DNA from: Pseudodesulfovibrio profundus
GTDB lineage: Bacteria > Desulfobacterota > Desulfovibrionia > Desulfovibrionales > Desulfovibrionaceae
Direction of reading: 5' to 3'
DNA: 64,000 bases
Assembly (NCBI RefSeq): GCF_900217235.1
Contig: NZ_LT907975.1
Span: 2,889,001-2,953,000 of the forward strand
Positions 9,801 to 19,363 of this stretch are shown one piece after another. The notes below the pieces were generated by a model, which saw nothing but the letters and a program-made list of their open reading frames with translations, did no database searches and was not told the DNA's origin. Position 1 is the stretch's first letter; each line of letters opens with the position of its first letter. Both the position numbers and the translations under genes were made by a program.

Positions 9801-10636
9801 TTGATCCTCTGGGCATTGGGTCGCTCGAAGAACAGTGAAATATTGGAAGTGAAAGCTCCTTTGACCAGATGCAGCGGCGATTGCAACGGGACATACTGCC
9901 AATATTGGTCAAGGTCGATATCCACCGCTTCCAATTGGAATTCGGTACGCAGTGATTGGTCAAAGGGCAGGGTGAGCCCGTTGAGTTCTATCCGGTCCCC
10001 ATTGACAATGGCAGTGATCTTGGGCTGCGTGAACTCCTTACGCATGTCCATGATGCTCGAAGTGAATGGAACAATGAGGTCGAGGTCTTCAATGACGTGC
10101 TTTTTGTTGTGGGTGCGGTCATCAAAGATGATGCGTGCGTTGGTCATCTCGAACCCGTAGAGCGCAAAGGGAAATACGTTGTACCCTTCGTCTTTGGAGT
10201 CCTCTTTTTGCTTTTCGGGACGTGACGCACCGATCAGGTCGGAGATGGAATATTTGCCATCGCCGAAAAAGGTGATGTCCAGTGTCATGTCGCGAAGCTG
10301 CATGTAGGAAACCACAGGAGCAAATTCCCATATGCTCGCGAAAGAGGGCGCCATGTGGTACGAGCCCACGGTTATCAGGTGCCCGTCGCCATCCTTTTTG
10401 GCAACTTTCAGCCCGTAAATCTCGAAACTCATGCTGAGGGGATTGAAATCGATATCATCAATGGAGGTGGTCCGCTTCAATTCCTTGGTAGCCTGTGTGG
10501 TTATCACCGACTGGAGAATTGGCGGTAAAACTAGAAAACCGATGAGCAGATAGGCCGTGAAGGAGACCAGTAACCAAAAAATGATGCGCCGGATGCGGGG
10601 GGTAGCGAAGTGTATTTTGTCTAAGAATGCCAGCAT
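6836..10636 (-). CDS. AsmA-like DUF748 envelope protein
   Basis: A very long single-span protein (1266 aa from the chosen start). An N-terminal membrane anchor (IIFWLLVSFTAYLLIGFLVLPPIL, about residues 17-40) is followed by long beta-rich repeats typical of DUF748/AsmA-type proteins, which form periplasmic grooves and are implicated in lipid or outer-membrane homeostasis. A Glu/Gln/Ala/Pro-rich low-complexity stretch lies at about residues 355-410, with another acidic one near 860. The C-terminal 180 residues include an OmpA-like peptidoglycan-binding-type segment (around LTLEVDGVIDPRADKKALEN). I chose the ATG at 10636 because AGGA lies 8 nt upstream; a TTG 20 codons earlier has no ribosome-binding site. 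Substrate unknown. Confidence 0.85.
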   Translation of the reverse strand: MLAFLDKIHFATPRIRRIIFWLLVSFTAYLLIGFLVLPPILQSVITTQATKELKRTTSIDDIDFNPLSMSFEIYGLKVAKKDGDGHLITVGSYHMAPSFASIWEFAPVVSYMQLRDMTLDITFFGDGKYSISDLIGASRPEKQKEDSKDEGYNVFPFALYGFEMTNARIIFDDRTHNKKHVIEDLDLIVPFTSSIMDMRKEFTQPKITAIVNGDRIELNGLTLPFDQSLRTEFQLEAVDIDLDQYWQYVPLQSPLHLVKGAFTSNISLFFERPNAQRINLFLGGGGTFSNLELSVPGDDTVLSLDALKFEMERFSLGDNELILNSLALNSPYFKVIRRENGDINWKEYFPTAVVEDKAEEAARPEPEVEQAPAETADLVTEQAEEQSTQQVANEASEQAVEQVPEQTVETDVVDPASPFRLTVKSMAVNEGTLDWQDNNVTGGFAKTYPHFSLQAENILFGGEGASSFNVGIGESGLLSVKGTATIDPLNVTANVELTQFDIPTYQPYIGEYFPMIVDSALLDVNSTINVEQGEALQIQVQNGKLTLSDLALRKPEADAPSITLANLSIAGVNVNVAEQQATVQEISLTSPSIDVVRTKSGAIDLLELMETLPKDTATPRPEQEQEQDDKELAWQASIQAFRINEGQTTFRDNTLKTPAKLSLDKINAAIDTISTQQEEPMKYDISARWGGSGTINVEGTARTDNFSSNGRLRLRNIGLRPLDNYVGEFADVLIAKGGASADLRYDYSGIDKNTVRVSGSAGLDQVKITGDWGKGELAGIEQLAIKGISFENNPNQLSIDSVSLNNPRASLSFNDKGRLNIRRALRIPEPAPVEATDAESAEDSEAAADSTAIEDHDDAEAPQGAASFFKTLKIAEVTMNNGVVSFEDDSVSPRYSTTLSQMKMQLKGASQDPEARPELDFKAKLGPTPLTIGGVVNPIITPIYSDLKITLNGLEMVPLTPYTIQSMAYPVEKGRLYADVSFKTEDWVLSANNRLFVEQLVLGPKDKRPDAPNVPVKFGLALLQDSNGDMQLNLPISGRLDDPNFRIGGIVLRAIVSLFFKALSSPFSIIGSIFGGGEDMDYVVFEPGGTQIAGQSIEKINTIIKALTDRPKLTLEVDGVIDPRADKKALENMIFNAKLKQQKYDSLSRKERSETTMEAMTIESEEYAELLYEAYKDEPDPEDVRPTTLFVVDEQPVDVMEAFIRERIQVTDEDLKELERKRARAVKEYILSNDPSLTERVYLLDRTGSKVDKPGTPMHRADLGVK

Positions 10637-10776
10637 GATAATCCTGTCTATCTGAGTTGAAATTATTCGGCTTACCAAAGATAGCCGATTTTTCAACGGT
10701 CCGCTACAGGGTAGACGTTATTACTTGAACAAAGGTTTGAAAGGTGGCGAGCGCGTTACTTGCTCGACATGTCTGG

Positions 10777-13110
10777 CTAATCTTGAGAAAGCTGCCGACT
10801 GATGCTGGCAATGAGATCGTGCTTGAGTATGGGCTTCATGATGAAGTCGCCGATACCGAGATCACGCAATCGGTCGTAGGACACCGCATCGGAAAAACCG
10901 GTGCAGAGAATGATGGGTATGTTCCGACGGATTTTCAGGATTTCCCTCGCCAGTTCCATGCCGGTCATGTTGGGCATGGTCTGGTCGGTAATCACGAGGT
11001 CGAAATCATCGGCCCGGTGCTTGAATGCTTCGAGCGCTTCGATGGAAGAGGTACGGGTAACAACTTCGAAACCACAGGACTCCAGCATCTCCCGGCCAAT
11101 ATCCGTCAGCGGCTTCTCGTCGTCGATGAAAAGGATACGACCCTGGCGGAAGACCAGTTCGGTGGCGGCTTCGGCCACAGGACGTGCGGCATCATCTGTC
11201 TTGGGCAGGAAAACATGAAAGCCAGCCCCTTCGCCCGGAGTGTTTTTCAGTTCCAGATACCCGTCGTGTCGCTTGACGATACCGTGGACCATGGCCAGCC
11301 CCATGCCGGTCCCTTCCCCCTGTTTCTTGGTGGTGAAGAAGGGATCGAAAATGCGGGCAACCACATCGGGAGCGATGCCGCCGCCGGTATCCTCGACCGA
11401 CAGCCGGACAAATCGTTCCGGTTTACCCAGTTCTGCCGGGGGGATGATCGGGTCGTCATTGGTGACGTCGCTTAATGTCACTGTCAGTGTACCACCATGT
11501 TTCTGCATGGCGTGAGAGGCGTTGCCGCACAGGTTGAGCATGATCTGATGGATTTGGGTGGGATCGGCCAGCACGCTGTCCTTGTCGGTCTCGATGCGGG
11601 TGATGATTCCCACATTGGTCGGCACACTTGAGCGGAGCAGCTTGAGTGCTTCCTTTATCAGGGGCGTCAATGTGATCGGGTGGCGTTCCTGTGGCCCCTG
11701 ACGGGAGAAGTTGAGAATCTGATTGACGAGATCACGTGCCCGTTTCCCGGCCCTGGTGATTTCGCCGACGCGTCGTGCCAGCCCTGATTCGGGTTCTGCC
11801 GAATTCTGAATGATTTCCGAGTAGCCGAGAATGACGCCCAGGATGTTGTTGAAGTCGTGTGCGATACCACCTGCCAATGTTCCGAGCGCTTCCATCTTTT
11901 GCGACTGGCGCAGCTGCTCTTCAAGGCGCTTGGGCTCTGACATGTCAAATATGTATCCCCGGATTTCAGTGAGCACGCCATCAGAATTGCGGACGGTGTC
12001 GAAGTTGGCCAGGAGATAGAGGTCCATGCCATCCCGTTGCAAGAGCACTTCCAGGTTGGTGACACGCTCTTTTCCCCGCAGGATATTACTGAGCGGCTCT
12101 TCAGCTCCCATGGCCGTCCAGAGTTTGAAGACATCGGCTCCTGATGCGTGTTGGGGTGAGTCGAAACCGAACATGTTGGCAAACGCCATGTTGCAATCAA
12201 GAATCAGCCCGTCACCGTCGGAGGCAAAGTTGCCGGTGATGTTTTTTTCAAAAAGAAGCCGGTACCGCTGCTCACTGGCCTGCAGTTCACGCAGAACCGC
12301 GGCACGCTTGGAGATATCGAGCCGGAGGCGGCGGTTGGCCGCGTTCAGTTCCGATGTGCGTACCTCGACTTCTGAGGCGAGGGTCTCGTTCAGAATATAC
12401 AGCCGTCGCTCCAGTTCCCGTTTCGATGAAAGCGAAGCTGCAATCTGCTTCAACTCAGCGGACTGGAATGGCTTCTGGAGGAACAGGAGTTTCTCGGGCG
12501 GCAGGACTCGTTTGTTGATTTCCTTAAGAGGGACACTGGCTTGAGGCGAGAGCAGTACGATCTCGATATGTTGATCAAGTGCTCGGATTTCTTCGGCAAG
12601 ATCTACGCCGAGCATGGTCGCGGTGTTGGTCGAATTCAGATGGAGATCGATGAGAGCTATCGCAAATGGGTCGTCATGCTTGATGGACTTATGAACGGCC
12701 TTCAGCGCATCCGAGGCATTGGTGAATGAGTCGACCTCGAAAATGGGATTTTCGGCTTCCGCCCTGATGTCGTCCTGGGATGGCAGTTTGACGTCATCGT
12801 TGAACAACGCTTCCAATTCCGCAGCTTCTTCTCCCTCAAAACAGAGAACATCTCTGTATCGGGTCAGCATGCCTTTATCATGATCGACGGCAAGGACTCG
12901 GAAGCGGCGGTTGTTGGGCGACACGGATGTCTTCTCCAGTTGTTTGCGGTTCAATGCGGCGATGGATCGCTTATTGGAAATGTAAAATAATCTCTCCGAA
13001 AAAGAAAGGTTAAGAGAAGAACCGGAAGCCCCGGCCCGACTGGATGATTCCTTCAGGGTCGGGGCTCCACTGGTGGCTGTGTGCTTCTGCTTTGTTTTGT
13101 CAGACACCAC
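10777..13110 (-). CDS. Hybrid sensor histidine kinase (receiver-PAS-HK-receiver)
   Basis: A 777-residue soluble kinase. N-terminal receiver-like domain (about 70-235; VLAVDHDKGM, LIDLHL, LQKPF), a coiled coil (about 235-285), PAS (about 285-400), HisKA with GGIAHDFNNILG (about 415-430), HATPase with EDTGGGI and GTGMGLAM, and a C-terminal receiver with FIDDEKP, ITDQTMP and MKPI. There are no membrane segments. The GTG start shares one base with the stop of the TPR-SPOR gene (TAGTG), so it is the last gene of the Tad transcript. This position suggests it reports on, or feeds back to, pilus assembly; that is inference. About 140 bp separate it from the DUF748 gene downstream. Confidence 0.9.
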   Translation of the reverse strand: MVSDKTKQKHTATSGAPTLKESSSRAGASGSSLNLSFSERLFYISNKRSIAALNRKQLEKTSVSPNNRRFRVLAVDHDKGMLTRYRDVLCFEGEEAAELEALFNDDVKLPSQDDIRAEAENPIFEVDSFTNASDALKAVHKSIKHDDPFAIALIDLHLNSTNTATMLGVDLAEEIRALDQHIEIVLLSPQASVPLKEINKRVLPPEKLLFLQKPFQSAELKQIAASLSSKRELERRLYILNETLASEVEVRTSELNAANRRLRLDISKRAAVLRELQASEQRYRLLFEKNITGNFASDGDGLILDCNMAFANMFGFDSPQHASGADVFKLWTAMGAEEPLSNILRGKERVTNLEVLLQRDGMDLYLLANFDTVRNSDGVLTEIRGYIFDMSEPKRLEEQLRQSQKMEALGTLAGGIAHDFNNILGVILGYSEIIQNSAEPESGLARRVGEITRAGKRARDLVNQILNFSRQGPQERHPITLTPLIKEALKLLRSSVPTNVGIITRIETDKDSVLADPTQIHQIMLNLCGNASHAMQKHGGTLTVTLSDVTNDDPIIPPAELGKPERFVRLSVEDTGGGIAPDVVARIFDPFFTTKKQGEGTGMGLAMVHGIVKRHDGYLELKNTPGEGAGFHVFLPKTDDAARPVAEAATELVFRQGRILFIDDEKPLTDIGREMLESCGFEVVTRTSSIEALEAFKHRADDFDLVITDQTMPNMTGMELAREILKIRRNIPIILCTGFSDAVSYDRLRDLGIGDFIMKPILKHDLIASISRQLSQD

Positions 13111-14453
13111 TACATGCGGGTGGCATCAGGGTTGGGCATCACACGTTCGAATACCATGGCACTGTCCAGTCCCAGCACTGCGAGGACATCCGGGCGGCCC
13201 TTGGCTGCTTCGGCCTTGGAATCAAAGCGACCGACCAGGACGCGATACCAGATGCCCTTGCTGCCGAGGTCCACCTGGTTGACCCAGGTCTCGAATCCCT
13301 GCTTCTGCAATCGTTCGCAGTGGCCGAAGGCCTGTTCATAGTCCCGCCATGAGCTGACGTGGATGCCGTAAGAGGGAGTTTGTATATCGTCCCCGGAACC
13401 CGGAGCGAGAGATATCTCTCGGAAATCCCCGGAAGGCGGACCTGCAGACGCGGGAGATGCCGCAGGCCCGCCGGGGTTCTGCACCGCGTCGGGGAAAGAC
13501 TTACGGTGCAGGGGGTTCGGGGTGGAACCGCTTGTATCGGTTACGTTGGATGCCTGCTGAAAGCGATCGGCCAGACGGGCGCGCTTCAGGTTGTCGGCAG
13601 CCTTGACGTAAAAGTTGGGTGAGAGTTCGATGGCGCGTTCGAAGTAGGGAACGGCCTTGCCCGGCTGGTTGTCGGCGAGGAGAACGTAGCCGAGGTTGTT
13701 GTTGGCCCGGGCTTCGCCGCCAGCGTACTTGAAGGACTCCAGTGCTTCCTGCAGGCGTCCGGTGCGGGCGAGGGCGAGACCGAGATTGTTGTAGGTACGT
13801 GAGGAGACATCGCCGTTCTTCAGGGCGCGACGGAAGGCATCGATGGCCTGGCTGTATTGCTTGAGAGCGATATGGACGACGCCGAGGTTGTTGTAGATTT
13901 CAGCCTTGTTGTTGCCGCGGTGCAGATCAAGGGCGGTGGCAAAGTTTTCGGCTGCTGCGTCGTATGAGCCGTCACGGTCATTGAGAATGCCCAGGTAGTT
14001 ATGGGACTTCCAGAGCATCGGATTGATGCGGATGGACTTTTCCAGATGTGTGCGGGCTTCCTCGTAGAGTCCGGCCCGGAAGTAGACGGCGCCAGCAGCG
14101 CCGTTGGCTACGGCATTGTCCGGTTGCTCTTCCAGCACCTTGATATATTCGGAGAGAGCCTGCTCATCGAGTCCCTTGAGGATCAGCAGGTCGGCCTTCT
14201 TGATGCGGACTTCGACATTGCTCGGATCAAGGCTCAGGGCCTTGTTGTAATGCATGAAGGCCATTTCATGATTGCCACGGCTCATCTGGCCGTCGGCAAC
14301 CTGCTCGTGCTGCTCGGCAGTGAGGATGACGCCGCCTTCCTTGGGGTTGGCAAACTCGTTGAAGCTTGTGGTGTCCGGGCTGGACTTGGCTGCACAACCG
14401 GTGAGGGCGAAGATGCCCAGTATGGCTACGATGATGGCGATGGAATTTCTCAT
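13110..14453 (-). CDS. tadD: TadD-like TPR lipoprotein with C-terminal SPOR domain
   Basis: A 447-residue protein with a lipoprotein signal ending in LTGCAAK. Six to seven TPR units follow (about 50-290, e.g. AFMHYNKALSLDPSN, AIDAFRRALKNGD), then a Pro/Gly/Ser linker, then a SPOR domain (about 365-440, YGIHVSSWRDYEQA to VGRFDSKAEA). TadD proteins are outer-membrane-associated TPR lipoproteins needed to assemble Flp pili. The appended SPOR domain, which normally binds denuded septal peptidoglycan, is not part of classical TadD and may target the pilus machine to the septum or pole. It lies directly after tadC and is coupled to the hybrid kinase. Confidence 0.88.
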   Translation of the reverse strand: MRNSIAIIVAILGIFALTGCAAKSSPDTTSFNEFANPKEGGVILTAEQHEQVADGQMSRGNHEMAFMHYNKALSLDPSNVEVRIKKADLLILKGLDEQALSEYIKVLEEQPDNAVANGAAGAVYFRAGLYEEARTHLEKSIRINPMLWKSHNYLGILNDRDGSYDAAAENFATALDLHRGNNKAEIYNNLGVVHIALKQYSQAIDAFRRALKNGDVSSRTYNNLGLALARTGRLQEALESFKYAGGEARANNNLGYVLLADNQPGKAVPYFERAIELSPNFYVKAADNLKRARLADRFQQASNVTDTSGSTPNPLHRKSFPDAVQNPGGPAASPASAGPPSGDFREISLAPGSGDDIQTPSYGIHVSSWRDYEQAFGHCERLQKQGFETWVNQVDLGSKGIWYRVLVGRFDSKAEAAKGRPDVLAVLGLDSAMVFERVMPNPDATRM

Positions 14454-14476
14454 GATTTTCTCCTTTTCCTTTCCCG

Positions 14477-15424
14477 TTATCCTTCGAGCGTCGCAAAGAT
14501 GTCGATGAACAGGATGACGGCGGGGCCCATGATGGCGATAAACAGGGCGGGTAAAATAAACGTGACCAGGGGCAGCAGCAGAAGAACCGGCAGCTTGGCA
14601 GCCTTTTCTTCGGCGCGCTGGGAGCGCTTGGTCCGCATTGCATCGGAATAGACGCGCAGGGTGCGTCCGACGCTGATGCCGAACGTGTCGGCCTGAATCA
14701 GCAGGGATGTCAGACTGGACAGGTCGTCCTGGCCAACGCGGTCGGACAGGGAACGCAGTGCATCGATGCGGGACTTACCGGCGCGCAGTTCCAGATTGAG
14801 GAGCTTGAATTCGAGGCTGATGATCGGGCCGGATTCCCGGGTTTCGTACTGGACACGCTCAATGGCCTGATCCAGACCCATGCCGGATTCCACACACACT
14901 ACCAGCAGATCAAGGGCGTCGGGCAGTTCGTTGGATACGGCCAGTTGGCGGGCGGATATCTTCTTCTTGAGCCACAATTCGGGGCCGTAGACGCCGATTG
15001 CGGCGAGTCCGACAGCGCACATGGCCGTCACGGCCATTTCCATGTCGTGCAGAAAGAGGAAGCGGGCTACGAGAAACGATCCGGTCAGGACCAGAGCCAG
15101 TGCACCCTTGACGCCCTGGAACTTGATATGGGCATTGGGGGATCGCAGACCGGCCTGAATCAGTGCGCTGCGGGTCTTGGTGATTTCCTCTTCATCCTTG
15201 GGTCCGATCTTGGTGCCCATCTGTTCGAAAATGGCGGTGGTTCGGTCCTGCAGATCCTTGAACGGGCTATCCGCGCCATCGGAGTCGGTGGTGCCGGAGA
15301 CTCGTTCCTTGAGGCGGGCCGTATTGCTGGTCCCGGTGAAGTAGCCGACAATGCCATATCCGGCGAGGAGGACGGAACCAAATGCCAGTGCGGCAGCGAT
15401 GTATGGGATGTAAGTGATATCCAT
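14477..15424 (-). CDS. tadC: TadC-type inner-membrane platform protein (T2SS F domain)
   Basis: A 315-residue polytopic protein with helices at the N-terminus, in the middle (ALALVLTGSFLVARFLFL) and two at the C-terminus (LPVLLLLPLVTFILPALFIAIMGPAVILFI). It carries the T2SSF fold (about 165-285) with ELPDALDLLVVCVESGMGLDQAI, a hallmark of GspF/TadB/TadC proteins. With TadB it forms the platform on which the TadA ATPase acts during Flp pilus extrusion. It starts 9 bp after tadB. Confidence 0.93.
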   Translation of the reverse strand: MDITYIPYIAAALAFGSVLLAGYGIVGYFTGTSNTARLKERVSGTTDSDGADSPFKDLQDRTTAIFEQMGTKIGPKDEEEITKTRSALIQAGLRSPNAHIKFQGVKGALALVLTGSFLVARFLFLHDMEMAVTAMCAVGLAAIGVYGPELWLKKKISARQLAVSNELPDALDLLVVCVESGMGLDQAIERVQYETRESGPIISLEFKLLNLELRAGKSRIDALRSLSDRVGQDDLSSLTSLLIQADTFGISVGRTLRVYSDAMRTKRSQRAEEKAAKLPVLLLLPLVTFILPALFIAIMGPAVILFIDIFATLEG

Positions 15425-15433
15425 GTCGGCCTC

Positions 15434-16408
15434 CTATACCTTGATCTTGACCATGCGGCGCATGACGATGGTTCCGAGAACCATGGACATCACGGCACCC
15501 CATGCCATGGCCTGACCCACTTCGGTGGTCCAGAGCAGTGACATGTAGTCCGGGTTGATGAAGTAGAGAACCGCGGTGATCAGGAACGGCAGCGCAGAGA
15601 GCAGGAGCGCGGAGATGCGGCCTTCGGCAGAAAGGATTCTGATCTTGCCGAACAAGACGAAGCGTTCGCGAACCAGTCGGGCGATGTTGGATATGATCTC
15701 GGAGAGGTTACCACCGGTTTCGCGCTGAATGTTGACGGAGACAATGAAGAACTTGAGATCATCGACATCCACACGCTTCTGGAGGTTGGCGAGTGCGCGA
15801 TCCACATCCATGCCGAAGTTGATCTCTTCAAGGGTAATGCGGAATTCGGAACCGATGGGATCATCCATCTCGTCGGCTACCATGCGCATGGAACCACCAA
15901 AGGTGTGTCCGGCCTTGAGTGCGCGGGTCATGAGATCAAGGGCGTCGGGCAACTGCTTCTGGAACCTGTCCATACGCTTGTCCTTGCGACGGTTGAGATA
16001 CATGACAGGGATGTAGCCGAGCATTCCGGCGAGAACGAATCCCACCCAGATGCGGCTGGCCAGGAATATTCCCACATACAGTCCGATCAGGGCCAGGAGG
16101 GCGCACAAAAGGAGGTAGATACCGGCTGATCCCTTGCTGTCTCCCTTCTTGATGGTGTCTTCCAGATTGGAAGCGAAACGGAGCTTTTCAAGAAGTCGGT
16201 TGAACCAGGATACCTGGCTCATGGAGCCGTGCTTGAGGATCAGGTCGATGGAGTCGGATTCCACTTCGGTCAGGGCGAACTGACGAAGGCGTTCCTTGAC
16301 CTTGCTGTCGGCCTCGTCCTTTCCGGCCCGCAAAAGGGCACCGATGGACATGACCAGGAAGAAGGCGACAACGGCAACGCCTGCGGCTACGAGTAACGTG
16401 ACGTTCAT
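15434..16408 (-). CDS. tadB: TadB-type inner-membrane platform protein (T2SS F domain)
   Basis: A 324-residue paralogue of the downstream TadC. N-terminal helix (LLVAAGVAVVAFFLVMSIGALL), a helical pair around residues 95-140, the T2SSF signature QLPDALDLMTRALKAGHTFGGSMRMVADEM, and C-terminal helices (ISALLLSALPFLITAVLYFI). The internal QRETGGNLSEIISNIARLVRER is typical of the family. It is the partner of TadA and TadC, and its start lies 2 bp beyond the tadA stop. Confidence 0.93.
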   Translation of the reverse strand: MNVTLLVAAGVAVVAFFLVMSIGALLRAGKDEADSKVKERLRQFALTEVESDSIDLILKHGSMSQVSWFNRLLEKLRFASNLEDTIKKGDSKGSAGIYLLLCALLALIGLYVGIFLASRIWVGFVLAGMLGYIPVMYLNRRKDKRMDRFQKQLPDALDLMTRALKAGHTFGGSMRMVADEMDDPIGSEFRITLEEINFGMDVDRALANLQKRVDVDDLKFFIVSVNIQRETGGNLSEIISNIARLVRERFVLFGKIRILSAEGRISALLLSALPFLITAVLYFINPDYMSLLWTTEVGQAMAWGAVMSMVLGTIVMRRMVKIKV

Positions 16409-16410
16409 GA

Positions 16411-17789
<1,379 letters not shown>

Positions 17790-17793
<4 letters not shown>

Positions 17794-18977
17794 GATTCAA
17801 CTCCTGCGAGGTTGATGTCCTTCTTGTTCTTCTTGCGGGAGAAGAGCTTGGCAAAGGGCAGGGTGAACTTTCTGGTCTTGGGTGTTTCCCTCTTGTCCAC
17901 TGACTTGGCGATTTCAAGAATCTTCTTGGTCACGGGAGACTTGGGATATGCGCCCACGAGCGGGTTGCCCTGATTCAGGGCAGAAAGGACCGAGGCGCTG
18001 TCTTCCGGCAATACCCACTGTATGGGACGGGAGAGCACGTCGGCGGCATCGGCTACGGCAATGGTCGTGTCCTTGGTCACGCGGTTGGCGATGATGGAGG
18101 TACGGCGTTCGAAATCCGGGTCCTGGGTGCGAATGGATTCCATGAGGCGCGAGGTGCGGGCCAGACAAGGCAGGGTGAGCTGCAGGATGATGAAAATCAT
18201 GTCCGCGCTTTCGACTTCCTTGGGCAGCTCTTCTGATTCGGTGTCGCCGGTGTCGATGACGATGAAGTCGTAAGCCAGACGAAGCTGTTCAAGGATCAGG
18301 TGCAGGGTGTGTCCGTCCGGGCGATCGCCGCCCACCGGGGCGGGCAGTACATGCATGCCGGAGTCGTGTTCGGAAACCACGGAGTGGAGGTAGGTGGAGT
18401 CGAGTCGGGAAATGTCCTGCACGAGGTCGCCCCAGGTGTATTCATACTTGAGGTCGAGAAAGTACGGGACTTCGCCTGCGGGGCGGCGCAGGTCGAGGAG
18501 CAGAGTGCGGCTGGGGAAGCGTTCGTTGAGGGTCCATGCGAGGTTGACGGCAACAGTGCTGGCGCCGAGGCCCGCCTTGCCGCTCATGATGGTGATGACC
18601 TTGCCCTTTTCGGCGCTGTCGTCTGCCAGGGATTCGCGCATGGCGGTCCGCATCACTGCGGCACGAAAGTCGTTTTCTTCTATGGGATATTGCAGGAATT
18701 CGCGAATGCCGCTGCGCATGGCGCGAATGAGTATGTCCGAGTCGGCCTTGTGACCGGCAAGGTAGACGTCTTCCGCAGTTCCTGCTTCGAGCGCACGTAT
18801 GATGTGCGGCATGTCTTCGTCCACGGTCTCGCCGGGCTCGTAGATGAGAACGCCCATTTCATCGGCGTCGTCATCGGCCAGGCGCACCATGTGGCTGGAT
18901 GCGATGATCTTTTCGAGCTTCTTCTGCTCTTCGGAATCATTCAATGCCAGCGTGACTGGTATGATGCGGTTATTCAT
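17790..18977 (-). CDS. cpaE: CpaE/TadZ-like pilus localisation protein (receiver-like + ParA/MinD fold)
   Basis: A 395-residue protein. The N-terminal 120 residues resemble an atypical receiver ([24 protein letters not shown]). Residues 125-380 are a MinD/ParA-like NTPase with a deviant Walker A ([17 protein letters not shown]) and a switch region [13 protein letters not shown]. TadZ/CpaE proteins place Tad machinery at the pole and recruit the other components. GGGGGAACC precedes the ATG. Canonical position directly before cpaF. Confidence 0.92.
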
Positions 18978-19062
18978 GGTTCCCCCTTTCCCCGAGGTTG
19001 TCTCTTGTCGTTAGGCTGATGCCGCTTCATCTCCAAAAAGCGACAGGCCGTGTATATTCGTC

Positions 19063-19344
19063 TTATCGAGTACCGATGATGACTTCCGAAATGGACTGGC
19101 CTGATTCGGACTTGGTCTTCGGACCCTTCAGGTACTTTTCGGCAACGGTTTCGGCGTAGCGTCCGTCAATGCCGACTACCGGGGCGTCACCACCGGCTTC
19201 GGGATTGAGTATCTGCTGGCGCATGGCGAGTCTGGCGGAGCTGCCGAAGGCGATGGAGGACTCTTCGTGCTGGACCTGGACGACACTGCATCCGGCCTGA
19301 AGCATGATGCCGATGATTGCGAGGTAAATAAGTACGTTTTGCAT
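19063..19344 (-). CDS. Small Tad-locus lipoprotein in the CpaD position
   Basis: A 93-residue lipoprotein with signal MQNVLIYLAIIGIMLQAGCS (lipobox LQAGC). The mature part is short, with no recognisable domain, ending SISEVIIGTR. The start at 19344 has AGGGAG 7 nt upstream; an upstream extension would run into the secretin gene. It lies between the secretin (cpaC) and cpaE, where other Tad loci encode CpaD/RcpB, an outer-membrane lipoprotein associated with the secretin. It is about half the usual CpaD length, so it may be a minimal functional analogue or an unrelated pilotin. Synteny is the only evidence for function. Confidence 0.75.
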   Translation of the reverse strand: MQNVLIYLAIIGIMLQAGCSVVQVQHEESSIAFGSSARLAMRQQILNPEAGGDAPVVGIDGRYAETVAEKYLKGPKTKSESGQSISEVIIGTR

Positions 19345-19363
19345 TTGATTCTCCCTGTCATCC

